A DNA stretch of 64,000 nt, from assembly GCA_964006375.1 (NCBI GenBank), contig OZ023270.1, positions 69,727,082 to 69,791,081 of the forward strand, written 5' to 3'. Source of the stretch: Tillus elongatus. Its lineage: Eukaryota; Arthropoda; Insecta; Coleoptera; Cleridae. The notes beneath the pieces are model-generated. The model made no database searches and was not told the DNA's origin. It saw only the letters and a list, made by a program, of their open reading frames with translations. The stretch's first letter is position 1. Each line of letters opens with the position of its first letter. Positions 26,030 through 38,369 of the stretch are shown piece after piece. The translations under genes were made by a program, and so were the position numbers.

Positions 26030-26960
26030 TTCAGTCACTATTGAGGAAATGAAAAGGCACACAAAATCTCTCAAAACTAAGAAAGCTCCTGGATCGGACT
26101 TAATAACGAACACCATCCTAAAAACTTGTCTAGAAAATATATTGCCGTTCTTACATCAATATTCCACGCATGCCTATGATTAAAATCCCTCCCACGACAT
26201 TGTCAACTAGCACATGTAATTATGATACACAAATCAGGTAAAGATAAAAACGATGACTCCAACTGTATACCCATGAGTTTGTTATATACTATGTCCAAGG
26301 TATTTGAGATAGCAATCCAACAACTAAATTTATTTATATAAAAGATCTCACCCGTTACGCAGTTTGGATGTAAAAAATATCACTGAACAAGTCAGTAGTT
26401 TTTAAGACTGACACAAGTAATTGAAAGAGTTTTTGACAAACAATTTCACAAGACCTTGTTTATTGACTTGCGGCTTTTGAGAAAGTATGGATAGACGGAT
26501 TTGAATACAAAATACTCAAGGTGAAACTCCCATCATATTTTTCAGGAATCCTGCGTTTATTTTTAGACGACATGTCTTGTCAAAATCTTATGTATTCCTG
26601 ATACTCTTGGAAGAAAAAAAAATGCAGGAGCCCCACAATGTAGTATTTTAGGCCCAACATTATCCAAACTTTCCACCTTTGACATAAATTCATCCGAAAA
26701 TACAACATTGGCGCCCAACGTGGAGTCGTTGTCGCAGCAATAATAACAGGAGATAGTCAAATGAAAAATTCAGTCGAAAACCTGCTAACGGCTACGAATA
26801 TAATTTCTGTACGGTGCAGAAGAGGGGTATCACCATAAACATCGCTAAATGCCAGGCAAAGTATTTACACTTAGGAAATTATGTGCATCAGCAGAGTCTA
26901 ACATCAGCATCGATAATGAGAAAATAGTTGGGAAAACAACCAAGAGCCAATAAAATATCT
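26030..26960 (+). pseudogene. Jockey-like LINE reverse transcriptase remnant
   Basis: Begins SVTIEEMKRHTKSLKTKKAP, then GSDLITNTILKTCLENILPF, followed after stops by segments matching a HIWK-like and SYRPISLL-like region and ending near INIAKCQAKYLHLG, the (N..KC.......G) block after motif C. Many stops and shifts. KAPG.D.I.N..LK is the conserved block before RT motif A of jockey-type elements. Confidence 0.7.
26709..26723 (+). other. Primer-binding-site-like word
   Basis: TGGCGCCCAACGTGG matches the tRNA primer-binding site of many insect LTR retrotransposons, preceded by TACAACAT as at an LTR end. No LTR pair or gag-pol is seen. Confidence 0.3.
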
Positions 26961-27019
26961 GGGTCTACTTCTACACACAAGACCCACATGAAGCTTTAAT
27001 ATTAACAAACAACAAAAAT

Positions 27020-27309
27020 TCGGGACGCAGCAAATGCGTTATGGTGGTGAATTTTCATTAAATGTTTCGAATTTGAATCTCAATTTTCTATAAACCTAGA
27101 AAGTTGAATTTTAGTATATAGTAAGCTCTTTTCCAAGGAAACATCTCCACTCAATTTCATTAAAATAGCTTTGTAATTTTCGGAGAAAAAAATTTTTTTC
27201 GAAAGAAAACTCAAAATTTTCCCGGAAAACCTTGTCTGATTTTTCTGGCTAACGAAAAGTCTCACCATCGATACCTCTCTATTAGTGAATTGTTTTTTAA
27301 ATTCACTAA
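27020..27309 (+). mobile_element. TA-core element, deletion derivative without a TA tract
   Basis: Head TCGGGACGCAGCAAATGCG, body to TTTCTGGCTAACGA, then a direct jump to GTCTCACCATCGATACC and the hairpin TTAGTGAATTG/AATTCACTAA. Both ends are intact; the TA core and its flanks are gone. 290 bp. Confidence 0.88.
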
Positions 27310-27552
27310 AAAGATAATGAGGGTTATGCACGATTTGACCAGCTTTATCTACTATTAAACAGAAAGTTCTATCTTATCACAGTGCATTACACAAGTTTGA
27401 TAAGATCTGTAATTACTGACACGTGTAGTTTGTGGTGTGATACTTCTAGAACCAACATTTAAAAAAAGGTTAAAAAACATAATTCTCTGAATGGCGGTTT
27501 CCGCACCGTGGTTTGTAAGAAACGAGCAGTTATATAGTGAACAATATAAATG

Positions 27553-27972
27553 TCTGGACGCTGCAAGTGCTTTGTGTTAGCGAATTTTCATAGAACCTAT
27601 CTGGCACCAAGAATTTTTTCCAATAACCTGCTTATAACCTTTTTTCTTGTAAGAGAGACATCTAAACTTTGGTATACAGTTTACTATTATTAAAGTAAAC
27701 CTACGTACCAAATTTAATTACCATAGCGTTGTTATTTTTGGAAAGAACATTTTTTCCAAAGGAAAACCCAAAATTTTCCCTGATAACGAACTTGTTCAAG
27801 CCACTTACAAAATAAAGTCAGCTGCCAAAATCGGCTCATTATTTTTTGAGTTATCGGCGTGATACATATGTCCCACCACAAGTCATTATCCCTCAGGAGA
27901 AACGCAAATCCACGCAAGACTAAAAGCAAGCTTCCGCATAATACACTCCTCACAAGCCGCATTGCGTGTGCC

Positions 27973-28063
<91 letters not shown>
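27553..28063 (+). mobile_element. TA-core element, 3'-truncated, with foreign segment before the TA tract
   Basis: Head TCTGGACGCTGCAAGTGC, normal body to GTTATCGGCGTGATACATATG at 27870, then about 105 bp (27871-27975) not seen in other copies, then TA 27976-28063. No post-TA block or hairpin. Confidence 0.75.
27976..28063. repeat. (TA)n microsatellite
   Basis: TA tract at the right end of the truncated element. Confidence 0.97.
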
Positions 28064-28064
<1 letters not shown>

Positions 28065-28824
28065 GTTCCTTGTAATATTTGGTTCCTGATACTTATAAAT
28101 AGCTGTATTGTCTTACTTTAACACTATCTTGTAAAACAAACTTTGTTGTGTTAAACAGATCTGAATAAATTTAAAAAACACTTTTTATCTAGTATATTTA
28201 TTTTTAAAACATATCAGAATAAAACAGAATAAGATTATTAAGCGAGAATGTAATTATCATGTTTGTTTATTGTTTATTATTGTTTAGAGCAGATGCGAAG
28301 TGCAATTGCAGAGTGATCATACATTGTGTCAATACAAAGAAGTATATGAACCCTCGCGTAATGTTCAAAAGTTAAGGCAAATGTTGTGTTTGGACCTAAA
28401 CACTTTTTTTTACATAGAATCATCAACCATTCATCTATTTTCCATAATGAGGATTCCAGGCTGCATTCACTTCTAAATAGGCATCAAGAGATATATAGGG
28501 ATTCTGAGTCTATATTGAATAGAAATAGTTTCTAAGTTATTAGTTTGTTGATATTAATTGCATTATCTAAGAAAGGAGTTTCTAGCCTGTACTTGCCCAA
28601 GGTACAATTTTATATTGGATTGAATACAAATAGTACCCGCAAAACTTTCAGCAGTACATTGATAAATAAATTTAGGCATAAGAAAGTTAATTATTTTCTA
28701 CTCATCTTAACTTCAATTCTAACCACTCCCATCACTTACAAAGAAACACACGCCCTTAAGAAGCATGATTTGGTTAAAATATTTGCCGCGAACGCCTAGG
28801 CAGCATCTAGTAATTAAACATGTC
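28064..28824. other. Unassigned AT-rich sequence
   Basis: The 84-codon frame at 28545-28799 has no recognisable motif. Confidence 0.35.
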
Positions 28825-28834
28825 CTAACGTTAG

Positions 28835-29345
28835 TCAACATCTAAAGTCGTCCCAATTGCAGTCGTTATTCCTCTTCTTAAGCCAGTGATATCGCGTGGT
28901 TGAGTTTTGTATACCATACCGTTCACATATATCCATAAGAAAAAGTCTAATAGCGCAAGATCGGGTGATGGTGCTAACGATCCTCCCCTTCCTATCGACC
29001 GATTTGGAAATATTAAGTATATGTAAAACTGATTTGGTAATGTGCTGGTGCTCCACCCTGCTGAAACTACATCACAGTCGCTGGAACTGATGGGTTTGCT
29101 CGATCATGATATAATTTTGCCAAAGTGGGCACGACATTATTTTTGAACAGTGCTAAATAATTACCTGTATTCAAATTGCCACCAATGAAAAAGGGACCAC
29201 TGTTATGGCTGCTTGTCGACTCAAAATATGTGTGTTTTCCTCAAACTCAAGCACTACAGCCAATTTGGTATTATTACTCAGTGTATTAGGATGTTCTTTT
29301 GTACCTGCGTTGCATGTCTAAGGTCGCGAAATTGGTTTTCAGTTT
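28835..29345 (-). pseudogene. Tc1/mariner transposase remnant (family 3)
   Basis: On the minus strand the HTH region is near 29345-29200 (decayed counterpart of RRYKNVSSSLSNDTKLDIML at 59640) and the C-terminal catalytic part near 29065-28850: QQGGAPAHY (the second Asp is now Gly), then in another frame SPDLALLDFFLW-like and YKTQPRDIT-like residues. About 240 bp of the central catalytic region present in transposases is missing, and several frame breaks occur. Not functional. Confidence 0.7.
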
Positions 29346-29360
29346 TACTAATTGTCCCTT

Positions 29361-29525
<165 letters not shown>

Positions 29526-29982
29526 CAAATCGGGAAGTTTTCATTGAAATTGGAACTTCGATCAGCGATCGTGTTTTGTCTTCGTAACGAATTATCTTTA
29601 GCACTGTTATATTATGCATTTCTGTTAAATAACCATGTTTGTAAATTGCAGTCAACAACTGACAACTACTGTCATGCGGTTACAAGTCTACAGCAAGTTG
29701 CCAAGGCTACAACTAAGGTTTCCAACTATGAATAATGTTGATAACATTTTAATTGATGCCGTCCAAAAAGACACTGAATTTGTTGTTGCCTGCTTTCTCT
29801 TCATCAAGAATAAAACACCATTAGCCATCAATTTTTTAGTGTGTTGTAGTGAAGTTCGCCAATTAGATGCATTTCCTTTGTTTCACTCTTAATTTTTGCA
29901 CAAAGTTTTAAAACCATGTGATTTTTGAATAGAGGATAAATGAGTTATCACAATCCGCTTCTTCCCATTTAAAAATTTAGGG

Positions 29983-29990
29983 ATTTCAAC
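29983..29990. repeat. 8-bp target-site duplication (left), imperfect
   Basis: ATTTCAAC, compared with GTTTCAAT at 31128-31135: six of eight bases agree. Confidence 0.6.
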
Positions 29991-31127
29991 TAGGGCTGGG
30001 AATCGAATGCGAATAGTTCGAATATTCGAGTATTCGAATACGAATTATTTCAACAAGAGTGTATTCGAATATTCGAATATATTCGAATATTCGAATATTT
30101 GAATATTCGAATATATATATTATGGCTGGAAATGATCCTCAGAAGATTCTTAGAAGCACTCACCGCAGGGAGCACTACGAGAAAATAGTAGATCCTTCAA
30201 ATAAGTGATTATGAATAATTTGTTAGCTTTGCACTGTATAGGCTCTCTTTGCTTGGTTTCAACTAAATATTAATAAGAACCATATAATTTTGTCGAGTAT
30301 TTCTATGAATCTTTCCATTTATTCACGCCTTCATGAGCCAATAAAAATCTGCAAAGAAACAGAATATGTCGGATTACTAAGCGGAAGGTGTCGCAACACA
30401 TTTTGAAACTTTGAATTGTAGGGCGCTTTTATCGAGTTGAAAGCGATAAGTTATTGGGTTTCCAGATTGAGGTATAGTTTGTTTAAAGTTAGTTGAAAAC
30501 ACTTGAGTAAGTCGAAAGCTGTATTTGTCCTTTAACTCATAGGCGGCGCATAGAAGTTTATAAACACCAAAATGTAATCAAAATATGATGATAAAGTTAT
30601 TGTATTGTATGTTGTAACAAATCGACTGGTGGTTATCCATATCGCATTCGAATTATGCAATGAAAACAAACATAAATTTACCCTTTAACACATAGAGGAT
30701 CATAAATACGAAAATAGAAATGCAAGAGATTCTTAGATATACTAACAGCACGACAAGTTCGTCTTGCAACCTACATTATAATATAATATACCAACATTAT
30801 AATCGTTAGTAATTTTTCTAAAATAAACAATGAAAAATTTCCGGAATTATTTGAAAGTTAAGAATTAAATCGCTAATTTTCTAGGAAACAGAGACAGATT
30901 CAAAAAATGATAACGAGACACATTCGTGGGCTTAAAGGAGTGTTTTTTACTGTGCGAATATTCGAATACTCTGCGAATATTCGAATACTCTTCGAATATT
31001 CGAATACTCCACGAATATTCAAATGATCGAATACTCCACGAATATTCGAATACTCTAATAATTCTAATAATCGTGAAGCTTTCGGAATGAATATTCGAAT
31101 ACACAAACAGATAAATTCCCAGCACTA
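29991..31127. mobile_element. Non-autonomous hAT-like element with subterminal CGAATATTCG arrays
   Basis: 1137 bp. The ends are inverted: TAGGGCTGGGAAT and ATTCCCAGCACTA, matching the hAT-type TAGGG terminus, with an 8-bp imperfect TSD. Both subterminal regions (30010-30115 and 30953-31105) are packed with the palindrome CGAATATTCG and variants, typical of transposase-binding arrays. No transposase frame is present. The homologous site at about 60190 is empty, confirming insertion and boundaries. Confidence 0.85.
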
Positions 31128-31310
31128 GTTTCAATTGTCACTCGAATGGGGTTGAATGTATGGGTGAAATTTTCACATTGCAGGATCTCATTTTTTAATC
31201 TACAATCAACGTGTTTTAAAACTTTTTTGCAAATATGCACAATAATTGGGATACTGAATTTATTCCATGTAGCTTTTCCACACTGTATATTAAAAATAAG
31301 ACATTTAGCA

Positions 31311-32225
31311 GAACATTAACTGCGTTAACCAGTGTATTTGGAATATATGTAAATATTGGATCCTGCAAACAAAAAGAAATTAAAATCCAGAGAGACCTAG
31401 CAGTGGACAATGTAGCTATTTTTAACGATTTCATTTCCTTATCGATTAGACCGATTAACGTTAAAGTGAAGCCGTGATTTTTTATTGGTCTTTCGCCAGA
31501 TCACGTGTGATACCGCCATCCATAACCCATGAGGGGTAAGTAAACGTCTCAAGCTCACTTCGTATATAGTTTTTAATGTGAAAATCAATTCGTTTATGTT
31601 GGGTATCGGGATCAGCGGGTGAGGGGAGCCGGTACTGAAAACCGATGGCTACTCCAGATAATTGTCAGAAATATCGTCAAACATTAAACGAAGCCTTTGA
31701 CGGATAGCTTTATTGCATGACTTCGGTAAAAGAAAAGTCTTTAAGGAACTATTTCCTATATTTAACACGAAGACTCGGGCTAAACTCAACCTAATCTTCG
31801 AACACGCACCAGACTAATTAAGAAAAATCATTAATTTGGCTATAAATATACAATAATTACCTTTTGTACAGATTTCAGTCGACTCTACCCTCCTCCTTGT
31901 GCAGAGATATTTATTTCTCTTCATATTTCGCGGTTTTATAGATTTCAAGATTTATTGTTAAGCATACTTCTGGAGTTCATGACAGGATACTATTATTTCG
32001 TTCATTAGTTTTTATTTTGGCGCCATTTGTCAGCAGAAGTAGTCATTCTTGTCACGACTCCCGTTCATTACCACGTGATCATGCAACATTTTTCGACTAT
32101 TTTGAAACGTTTTGCCTAAGCAGTTACAATTTAAAAATGCATTTTGAAGACTGTTAGGCCTAAGGATCTTGTTCATTTTTTTTTTCAAAATTTATATTTA
32201 TTTTATTAAACTAAAAACATACATT
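31311..32225. other. Unassigned sequence
   Basis: The 80-codon frame at 31235-31477 has no recognisable motif. Around 31500-31680 the composition is less AT-rich. Confidence 0.35.
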
Positions 32226-32335
32226 TTAGCGAATTTTTATTTTTAAGAAAATCGCTATCAAAGAGGTATCGATGGTGAGACATTGCAAAAATTTTCTCAA
32301 ATGAACGCCAATTTGGGCCTCCAAGCTCCGTTTGA

Positions 32336-32415
<80 letters not shown>

Positions 32416-32717
32416 AATGGTTATTAACCGATCTTCATGAAACTCGGCAATAATCTTTCTTTTATTAATAGCTTGGATGCGTTCGTTGCTAGACCAATCG
32501 GACTAGTTTTTCTAAAAAAAATTAGACTTTTCCGAAAGAAAAACTTGTATCTCCAAAAATAACAAAGTCATTTTAACGAAATTTGGTTGATATATTGTAC
32601 CCGTAAATACCCTACTACGTGTCAAAACTTAAATTTCTAGGTTTATAGAAAATTGAGTTATACAAATTTGAAGCGTTTAATTAAAATCGCAACCATAACG
32701 CACTTGCTGCGTCTCGA
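32226..32717 (-). mobile_element. TA-core element, full-length short version
   Basis: Right end on the plus strand is the head complement (GCACTTGCTGCGTCTCGA); left end is the hairpin TTAGCGAATTTTTA/AAGAAAATCGCTA. TA core 32339-32413. All modules are in standard order. Confidence 0.88.
32339..32413. repeat. (TA)n microsatellite
   Basis: Core of the element at 32226-32717. Confidence 0.97.
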
Positions 32718-33336
32718 ATTTTTTTATTAGAGTGCAAGGCACAAGGTAAAGCAACTACGTAAAAATAAATTATGAAAAGCGTAAAATGAGCTATCTGCAT
32801 AGGCTGTGCCAAAATAGACGCTTTCTTATGGAAACTCATGTTTCTGTCAGAGATAGAAAAAAATTGTCTCTTGGGCTCAAATATTATGAGAAACTCACTG
32901 GTGAAAACAAAATTTTGCTATCTCATATCGTTTTGCCGCTAGAGGGCGTTTTTCGAATTTAAACGATTTTTTTTATTTCCTATCATTTTTTTTGTTTTTA
33001 AAGCTAATTGATTTCTCAAAAAACTTTCATACAGCAGTTTTTGATGTCGAATAAGCTGGTGTAGTTTGTTTTAATACAGAGTGGTTGAAACATTTGCTAC
33101 CGGAAAAAAATTTTGGCTTATGGGACACCCAGTGTATTCTTAAGTTTTCTTGTAGTTCTTAAAATTCACTTTTCAAAAATATATAATATTATATAGCTAT
33201 ATCTAACGTTTTACGATATATAAGGCTTTAAAGTAAATTAACTGTAAAATCAAGTAACGGTTACAGCTCATAGCCCTAATTGACAATTCGTTTAAAGGAA
33301 ACACAGTTGACGGCTGTCAAACTGGTCTGAGAGATT

Positions 33337-34826
33337 TTGAATTTGGGCAGAATCTGTTTTAATATCCGTGTTCCAACATTGGAAGTGTATAAAAAATATG
33401 AAAAATACAATATGTTAAAATGTTTTCTCAAGTGTAATCAGAATGTGGAAGCTGCCAGACAACTTTATGGACATCAATATCCAAAACGAGCACAGCCATT
33501 TGGTAAAATTGTTTTAAAGACTTAAAAGAAACCTACAAAATTTTGGTGCGTTTTCTAAACGGCGACAGACAACAACAATAAGATTAATCACCAAGATTTA
33601 ATGGACACTATAATTTTGGGCTCCATTGAAGATAACCCCAAATTGTCTACGTGAAACTCGCATACCGAAGCTGTTATACCAAGGACAACGCCAGACGAAT
33701 TAAAGAAAAAGGTCGGGGCGCAGCAAGTGCGTTATGGTAGTGAATTTTTATTAAATGCTTCAAACTTGAATAACTCAATTTTGTATAAACTTGGAAAATG
33801 TAATTTTCGTACGTAGTAAGGTCTTTCCTAAGGCAAGATATCCAACAATTTCATTAAAATAACTTAGTAATATTCAGAGAAAAAAATTTTTTTTAAAAGA
33901 AAATTCAAAATTTGAATAACTCAATTTTCTATATACTTAGAAAATTGAATTTTGGTAAGTAGTAAGGCCTCTCCAAAGGCAATATTAAAAGTAGATTTCA
34001 TTAACACCGCTTTATAATTTTCGGAGAAAAAAAAATTTCGAAAGAAAACTCAATATTTTTCCGGAAAACCCTAAAAACATAAGTTTAGTGCTTACCGAAC
34101 TAGAAACATACACCATCTATTCCCTGCGGATCACGATTGAAGACAGCAATTCTGTAAGTAGTAATTTGAGAAGTGTGCTAAAGATGGAAACTGCCTTGAA
34201 CTGTATTTGGACGAATGCGGCAAATATCAGCCGCCCGGGGATATTTTGTAGGTATAATAGTTTTATACATAGGACCGTGCTAATCCTTATGAACAGAATT
34301 CATAAGAAAGCGAGGTCGTTTCAGTTTTAATGTATGGGCAGGCATTTTTATTAAAATAATTATTGGTCCTTATATTTATGATGGCATACTGAATTTGGAG
34401 CGATATTTACGTACGCATGTTGAACCCTTTGTGGTAGACTTACCATTAGTTCAACGACAGGGGCCTATATTTTTTCAACAAGATGGTACGCCGACCCGTA
34501 ATTCAGGATTTATAAGTCTGTACCTAAATGAGCTGTTTGGTCAAGAATTGATAGGAAACCAAGGGCCAATAACTTGCCCAGCCAGATCACCAGACTTGAT
34601 ACCAACTGATTATTATCTTTGTGAAAGAACTAAGGATTTGCTATATGAACAACGTATTACCAAAAGAGAAATGCTAGAGGAAGCAGTACAAAATGGATTT
34701 TTCACAATAACCATATTGACTCAAGAAATTCGGCAAATGCTATCAAGGAACGTTGCCGCTTTTGTATTAATGACAACGGTGTTAATTTTGTTAATTGTTG
34801 TAAATGTTAATGTTAATATTTTCTAA
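33337..34826 (+). pseudogene. Tc1/mariner transposase (family 2), split by an insertion
   Basis: The N-terminal HTH region (33337-33525) reads YNMLKCFLKCNQNVEAARQL and YGHQYPKRAQP, like the insect HTH-29/DUF4817-type heads. A decayed linker (33526-33710) includes QDLMDTIILGSIEDNPKLST. After the inserted element and another decayed stretch, frame 34395-34826 gives YLRTHVEPFV, FFQQDGTPTRNS (second Asp) and SPDLIPTDYYLCERTKDLLY (third Asp), again with 41 residues between. The first catalytic Asp block is not recognisable and was probably lost around 34070-34300. Not functional. Confidence 0.82.
33713..34071 (+). mobile_element. TA-core element, 3'-truncated, inside the transposase gene
   Basis: Head TCGGGGCGCAGCAAGTGCG, two tandem copies of the CTCAATTTTCTATA(A/T)ACTTAG body segment, stopping at TTTTTCCGGAAAACC before any TA tract. 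Confidence 0.85.
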
Positions 34827-35480
34827 ATGTTTAATATTGTTTTCATAATTTATAAGTAACTATATTTAGTTTTATTTACTTCTACTTATTTTTGCGGCTG
34901 TAGAGAGGGTTAATTACTGTTACAATAAAGTATTGTTAAGTCAAATTCAAGCAAATGGGTAAATTATTGTCAAATCCACTATAAAACAATTGTTATGCGG
35001 CACTATACTATAGTGGCTACTTGATTTTTCTCGTTAATTTATTTTAAAGCCTTATATATCGTAAAGTGCTAAGTTTAGATATACAGCATTATATATTTAA
35101 AAAAAAGAGTATTTTAAGGACTATAAGAAAATGCTAAAATATACTGGGTGTACAGTAAACCAAAAGCTTTTTTGCTATAACAAATGTTTCAATCACTTTG
35201 TATCAAAACAAACTACACCAGCTTATTTTACATCAAAAGAGAGTAAGAAAGTTTTTTTAGAAATCAATTATCTTTAAAACAAAAATGTTATAGGACATCA
35301 AACAAATCGACTAAATTTGAGAAACTCCCTCTAGCGGCAAAACTACATAAGATACCAAGAGTTTGTTAACGCTAGTGAGTTTGTCATGAAATTTGAGCCC
35401 AGGAAACCAGGGCCAATGTTTTTATATCTCTGACAGAGACGTGAGTTTCCATAAGAAAGCGTCTACTTTGGCAAGCCCTG

Positions 35481-35829
35481 TACCTTGTTTGATACGTATT
35501 GATGCTTATGAAAACTCTTTTGATTCCTGTTTAAAATTTATACAGTATTAATACAGTTGCCAATTTGCTAAGCAGTAAATAACTAGTTTGCTATATTTTT
35601 CTTTTCCCTCTCCTGGTTATTTGCTTGACTTTTGCATCGCAAGCCCTTAACTTCTCTGTCACCAACCATTAGTGGTGCTGGAAATATTATGTTGTTGCTA
35701 ATTACACCTTGTTAGGTTTATCATATGTTCCTCACAAAATACATCATAAAATTTTGAACGGAGGCACCACTTAAATTTGCTGAGATCTATTCAGTAAGGA
35801 TGTTGGTCTAGAACATCTTCAGAAGCATA
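35481..35829. other. Unassigned sequence
   Basis: Nothing recognised between the mariner and the next LINE fragment. Confidence 0.4.
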
Positions 35830-36310
35830 CAAATAATTTAGTTACATTGAGCAGAAGGGAACAACACCCTTGCAACACCCACACGGCGAAGCGTAGAACG
35901 ACTCCTACCAAGAAGCCAGACTGTCTTGTTTCTATCAGGACTCTTTACGAAGTTCTTCGGTTGTCTTCAGCCACTGCTGCCATCAGTGCTTCTCCATGCC
36001 TCCTCAGTTCATATGTCTAGGGCGTCGGATACCACCTTCCTACTTATGCCTATAGCAGGCTCCGGGCCACAGAGCGACCGCCGGGAACTAAGCCTTGAGA
36101 TATAATTTGCCACCTTATTCTACGCTACGCCGCAGTGTCCCCAAGCTCACATAAGCTGTACTTTGTTTATCCTGGCCAACTCTGTGAAAGCGCCAGCGCC
36201 CTCCGAAACCAGCATTTGTGTAATCCTGGAAGCGCAGACCACACGGAGGGCCGCCTGACTATCCGAGTAACATCCGTCGCGGCTCGGAAGGATACTTAAT
36301 AAGACGGCCC
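35830..36310 (-). pseudogene. LINE RNase H domain fragment
   Basis: Minus strand, several frames: DSQAALRAVCASRITQMLVS, EGAGAFTELARINKVQLM, then a decayed WGHCGVAGNEVANYISRLSS-like block and RRSLCGPEPAIGISRKVVSD. This is the RNase H of jockey/I/R1-type LINEs (catalytic Asp in DSQAA; (W)(V)PGH.G..GNE..D.L). Two frameshifts and stops. GC content is higher than in the surroundings. Confidence 0.75.
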
Positions 36311-36560
36311 CAACTTTTGCAGTGAAAGTCTTTTAGATCTTCATGAATAATACAAGGACGCAGCTAAGTCCTTTTTAGGCATCCAACTCTACCCAGCCAC
36401 AACTAAAAGGCTTTTGAAAGTGCGTGATGCTATAATTACAGCTAAAAAACTCAAATTTTAAAGTGAACTATGAAATGAAGACCGAGCAAAAAGGGGCTCT
36501 TTATGACCACTTAATGTTTATAGGTTTATATGTAGGCCGTTGCGATTGACGTAGAAAGGT
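36311..36560. other. Unassigned sequence
   Basis: No recognised feature. Confidence 0.35.
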
Positions 36561-37600
36561 AAATTGATCTCAAAGCAGCATGCATTTGTATATATTAATA
36601 AAAAAGGCATGTCTGTTATCAAAGGCATAATTTGTGACCACAAAAAATATGTACCAAATGGTATGTATCATCGCTGTGCCTCAAGACTATTTCAAGTACA
36701 CAGATTCAAACCAGGAGACTTAGCTGGCCACTTAAAGATCCTGGAAATTATTTCATTTGAGTCACTTGACAAACCAACATATCAAATTCCAGATTGGATT
36801 GGATTTTATAGTTCCATTGTACGTGATCGTAGATGACAGCCAAGCATGGGAGAGGGGCAGTAAAAGGCTAACAAATAACGCACCTGTATGGTACACAGAC
36901 AGGTCTAAACAAATGGGGGAGCAAGACTGCGAATAAGAGGACCTAACTCGCTTTGTCCCTAGAAAAAACGTCCACCTTCTTCCAAGCAGAAATGCATGCT
37001 ATAATCTGTGTGCACAGGAGTGCCTACAAAGAAGACTTAGAAATAGAGAGATTTACAGATAGTCGGGCAGTACAAAAACTCGGAGATCTATCAAAACCAA
37101 GTCTAAACTGATAGGCGATGCAAAAAATTCTTGAAGCAACTGGCTGCGAGTAATGAAGTAACTTTGATGTGGGTACCAGGGTGTCAAGGCATTGCAGGAA
37201 ATGAGGAGCAGATATCCTTACAGAAAGGGCAGCAGCAACACCAATTTACGGTCGGGAGCTCTATTGTGGCCAGCAAAAAGTCGTGTAAGAAATGAACCAA
37301 ATGCTGTCATATTGGAGGAAAACGCCAGGCTTAACCAAAACGGTTTATCACCATATCAACAGAGATGTCGGAATTGTTTTTTGAATTAAACAGAAACGAT
37401 TGGCGAATAATCACTGGACATTTCACAGGACACTACCCAGTAAGGTATCAGCGTATGAAGATGGGCAAGGCGAACAGTGAAAACTACAGATACTGCCCTG
37501 AAGCAGCAGAAACAACAGAACACTTTCTATGCGACTGCACGAGCCAGTTCTCCAAAAGGCTCAAATACCTTGGAGGAGTGACTCTAACACCCCAGGAAAT

Positions 37601-37610
37601 AGGTAAATTA
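37601..37610. repeat. Target-site duplication, left copy
   Basis: AGGTAAATTA, repeated at 38370-38379. Confidence 0.92.
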
Positions 37611-38369
37611 TTATAATTGATAAAGATATATATTCAGATAGCCAAGCTGTTATAAAGGCTCTTGGTTCCCTACCATTGCAATTCAAAAACGGTATGGAGT
37701 TGTAAATCTGCCCTCAACGAACTGGGCAGTTGCAGTGAGGTGTCGCTGGGCTAGATACCGGGTCACTCGGACCATGATGGCAATGTTGCGTCCGACGCGC
37801 TTGCTAGGAGTGAAGCCCAAGGGGACTTCATCGGAGCAGAACCTGTGCTGGGGATATCATCATGCACAGCAAAATGCACCTTAAAGACCTGGACAGAAAG
37901 AATTACAATCTAGCAATGGCAAAATCTGCCTAGATTAGCTCAGTCTAAGGCCTTCATAAATGGCCTGTCAGAGTCAAGGGCTAAAAAACTGTTAGAGCTA
38001 AACAGACAACAACTGAGTACTCTAGTCGGCCTGTATATAGGACACTACCGCTTGCGCTACCACATGCACCGAATTGGAGTCAGTCAGGAAACTGAGTGCT
38101 GGCTGTGTATGGAGAGTGACGAAACAGCAGAGCACGTACTGTGTTCCTGTCAGGCGGCAGACACGACTATAAACCTGCTATTTGCCAAGGCAAAGCTTGC
38201 ACCGGAAGATCTGGATCAACTTTCGCCGACAAAGATTATCGACCTCTGCAGGAGGCTGGCTTTGTTGGGCGAAATATAGACTGTTAGGCGTGAGCCACAA
38301 TAGACCTTATGGTCGCAGTGGAGGAATAGTTATGGCCCACTCACAATCAAACCTAACCTAACCTAACCT
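37611..38369 (+). mobile_element. 5'-truncated RNase H-type LINE with CCTAA tail, nested in another LINE
   Basis: Starts in RNase H (IYSDSQAVIKALGSLP), continues through a decayed GSDHDGN..DALAR-like block and ends with ETECWLCMESDETAEHVLCS (CX2CX8HX4C knuckle) and TKIIDLCRRLALLGEI. After the stop and about 70 bp of UTR comes CACAATCAAACCTAACC, a tail of CCTAA units to 38369. Exact 10-bp duplications flank it. The family is the same as the minus-strand copy at 53335-54540. Confidence 0.92.

Larger units (their letters stand above)
32801..35480 (+). mobile_element. Long-TIR Tc1/mariner element (family 2), about 2.7 kb
   Basis: The left end AGGCTGTGCCAAAATAGACG is the inverse of the right end (complement CAGGGCTTGCCAAAGTAGAC), and inverted similarity runs inward to about 33258 and 35022, so the TIRs are about 460 bp. 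TA lies at both outer edges. A TA-core element (33713-34071) sits inside. TIRs of the two arms differ at many sites, so the copy is old. Confidence 0.88.

Noticed and set aside
26700..26960. LTR retrotransposon
   Set aside because: Only a primer-binding-site-like word; no LTR pair, gag or pol of that type.
28545..28799. 84-codon open frame
   Set aside because: No recognisable domain or start context.
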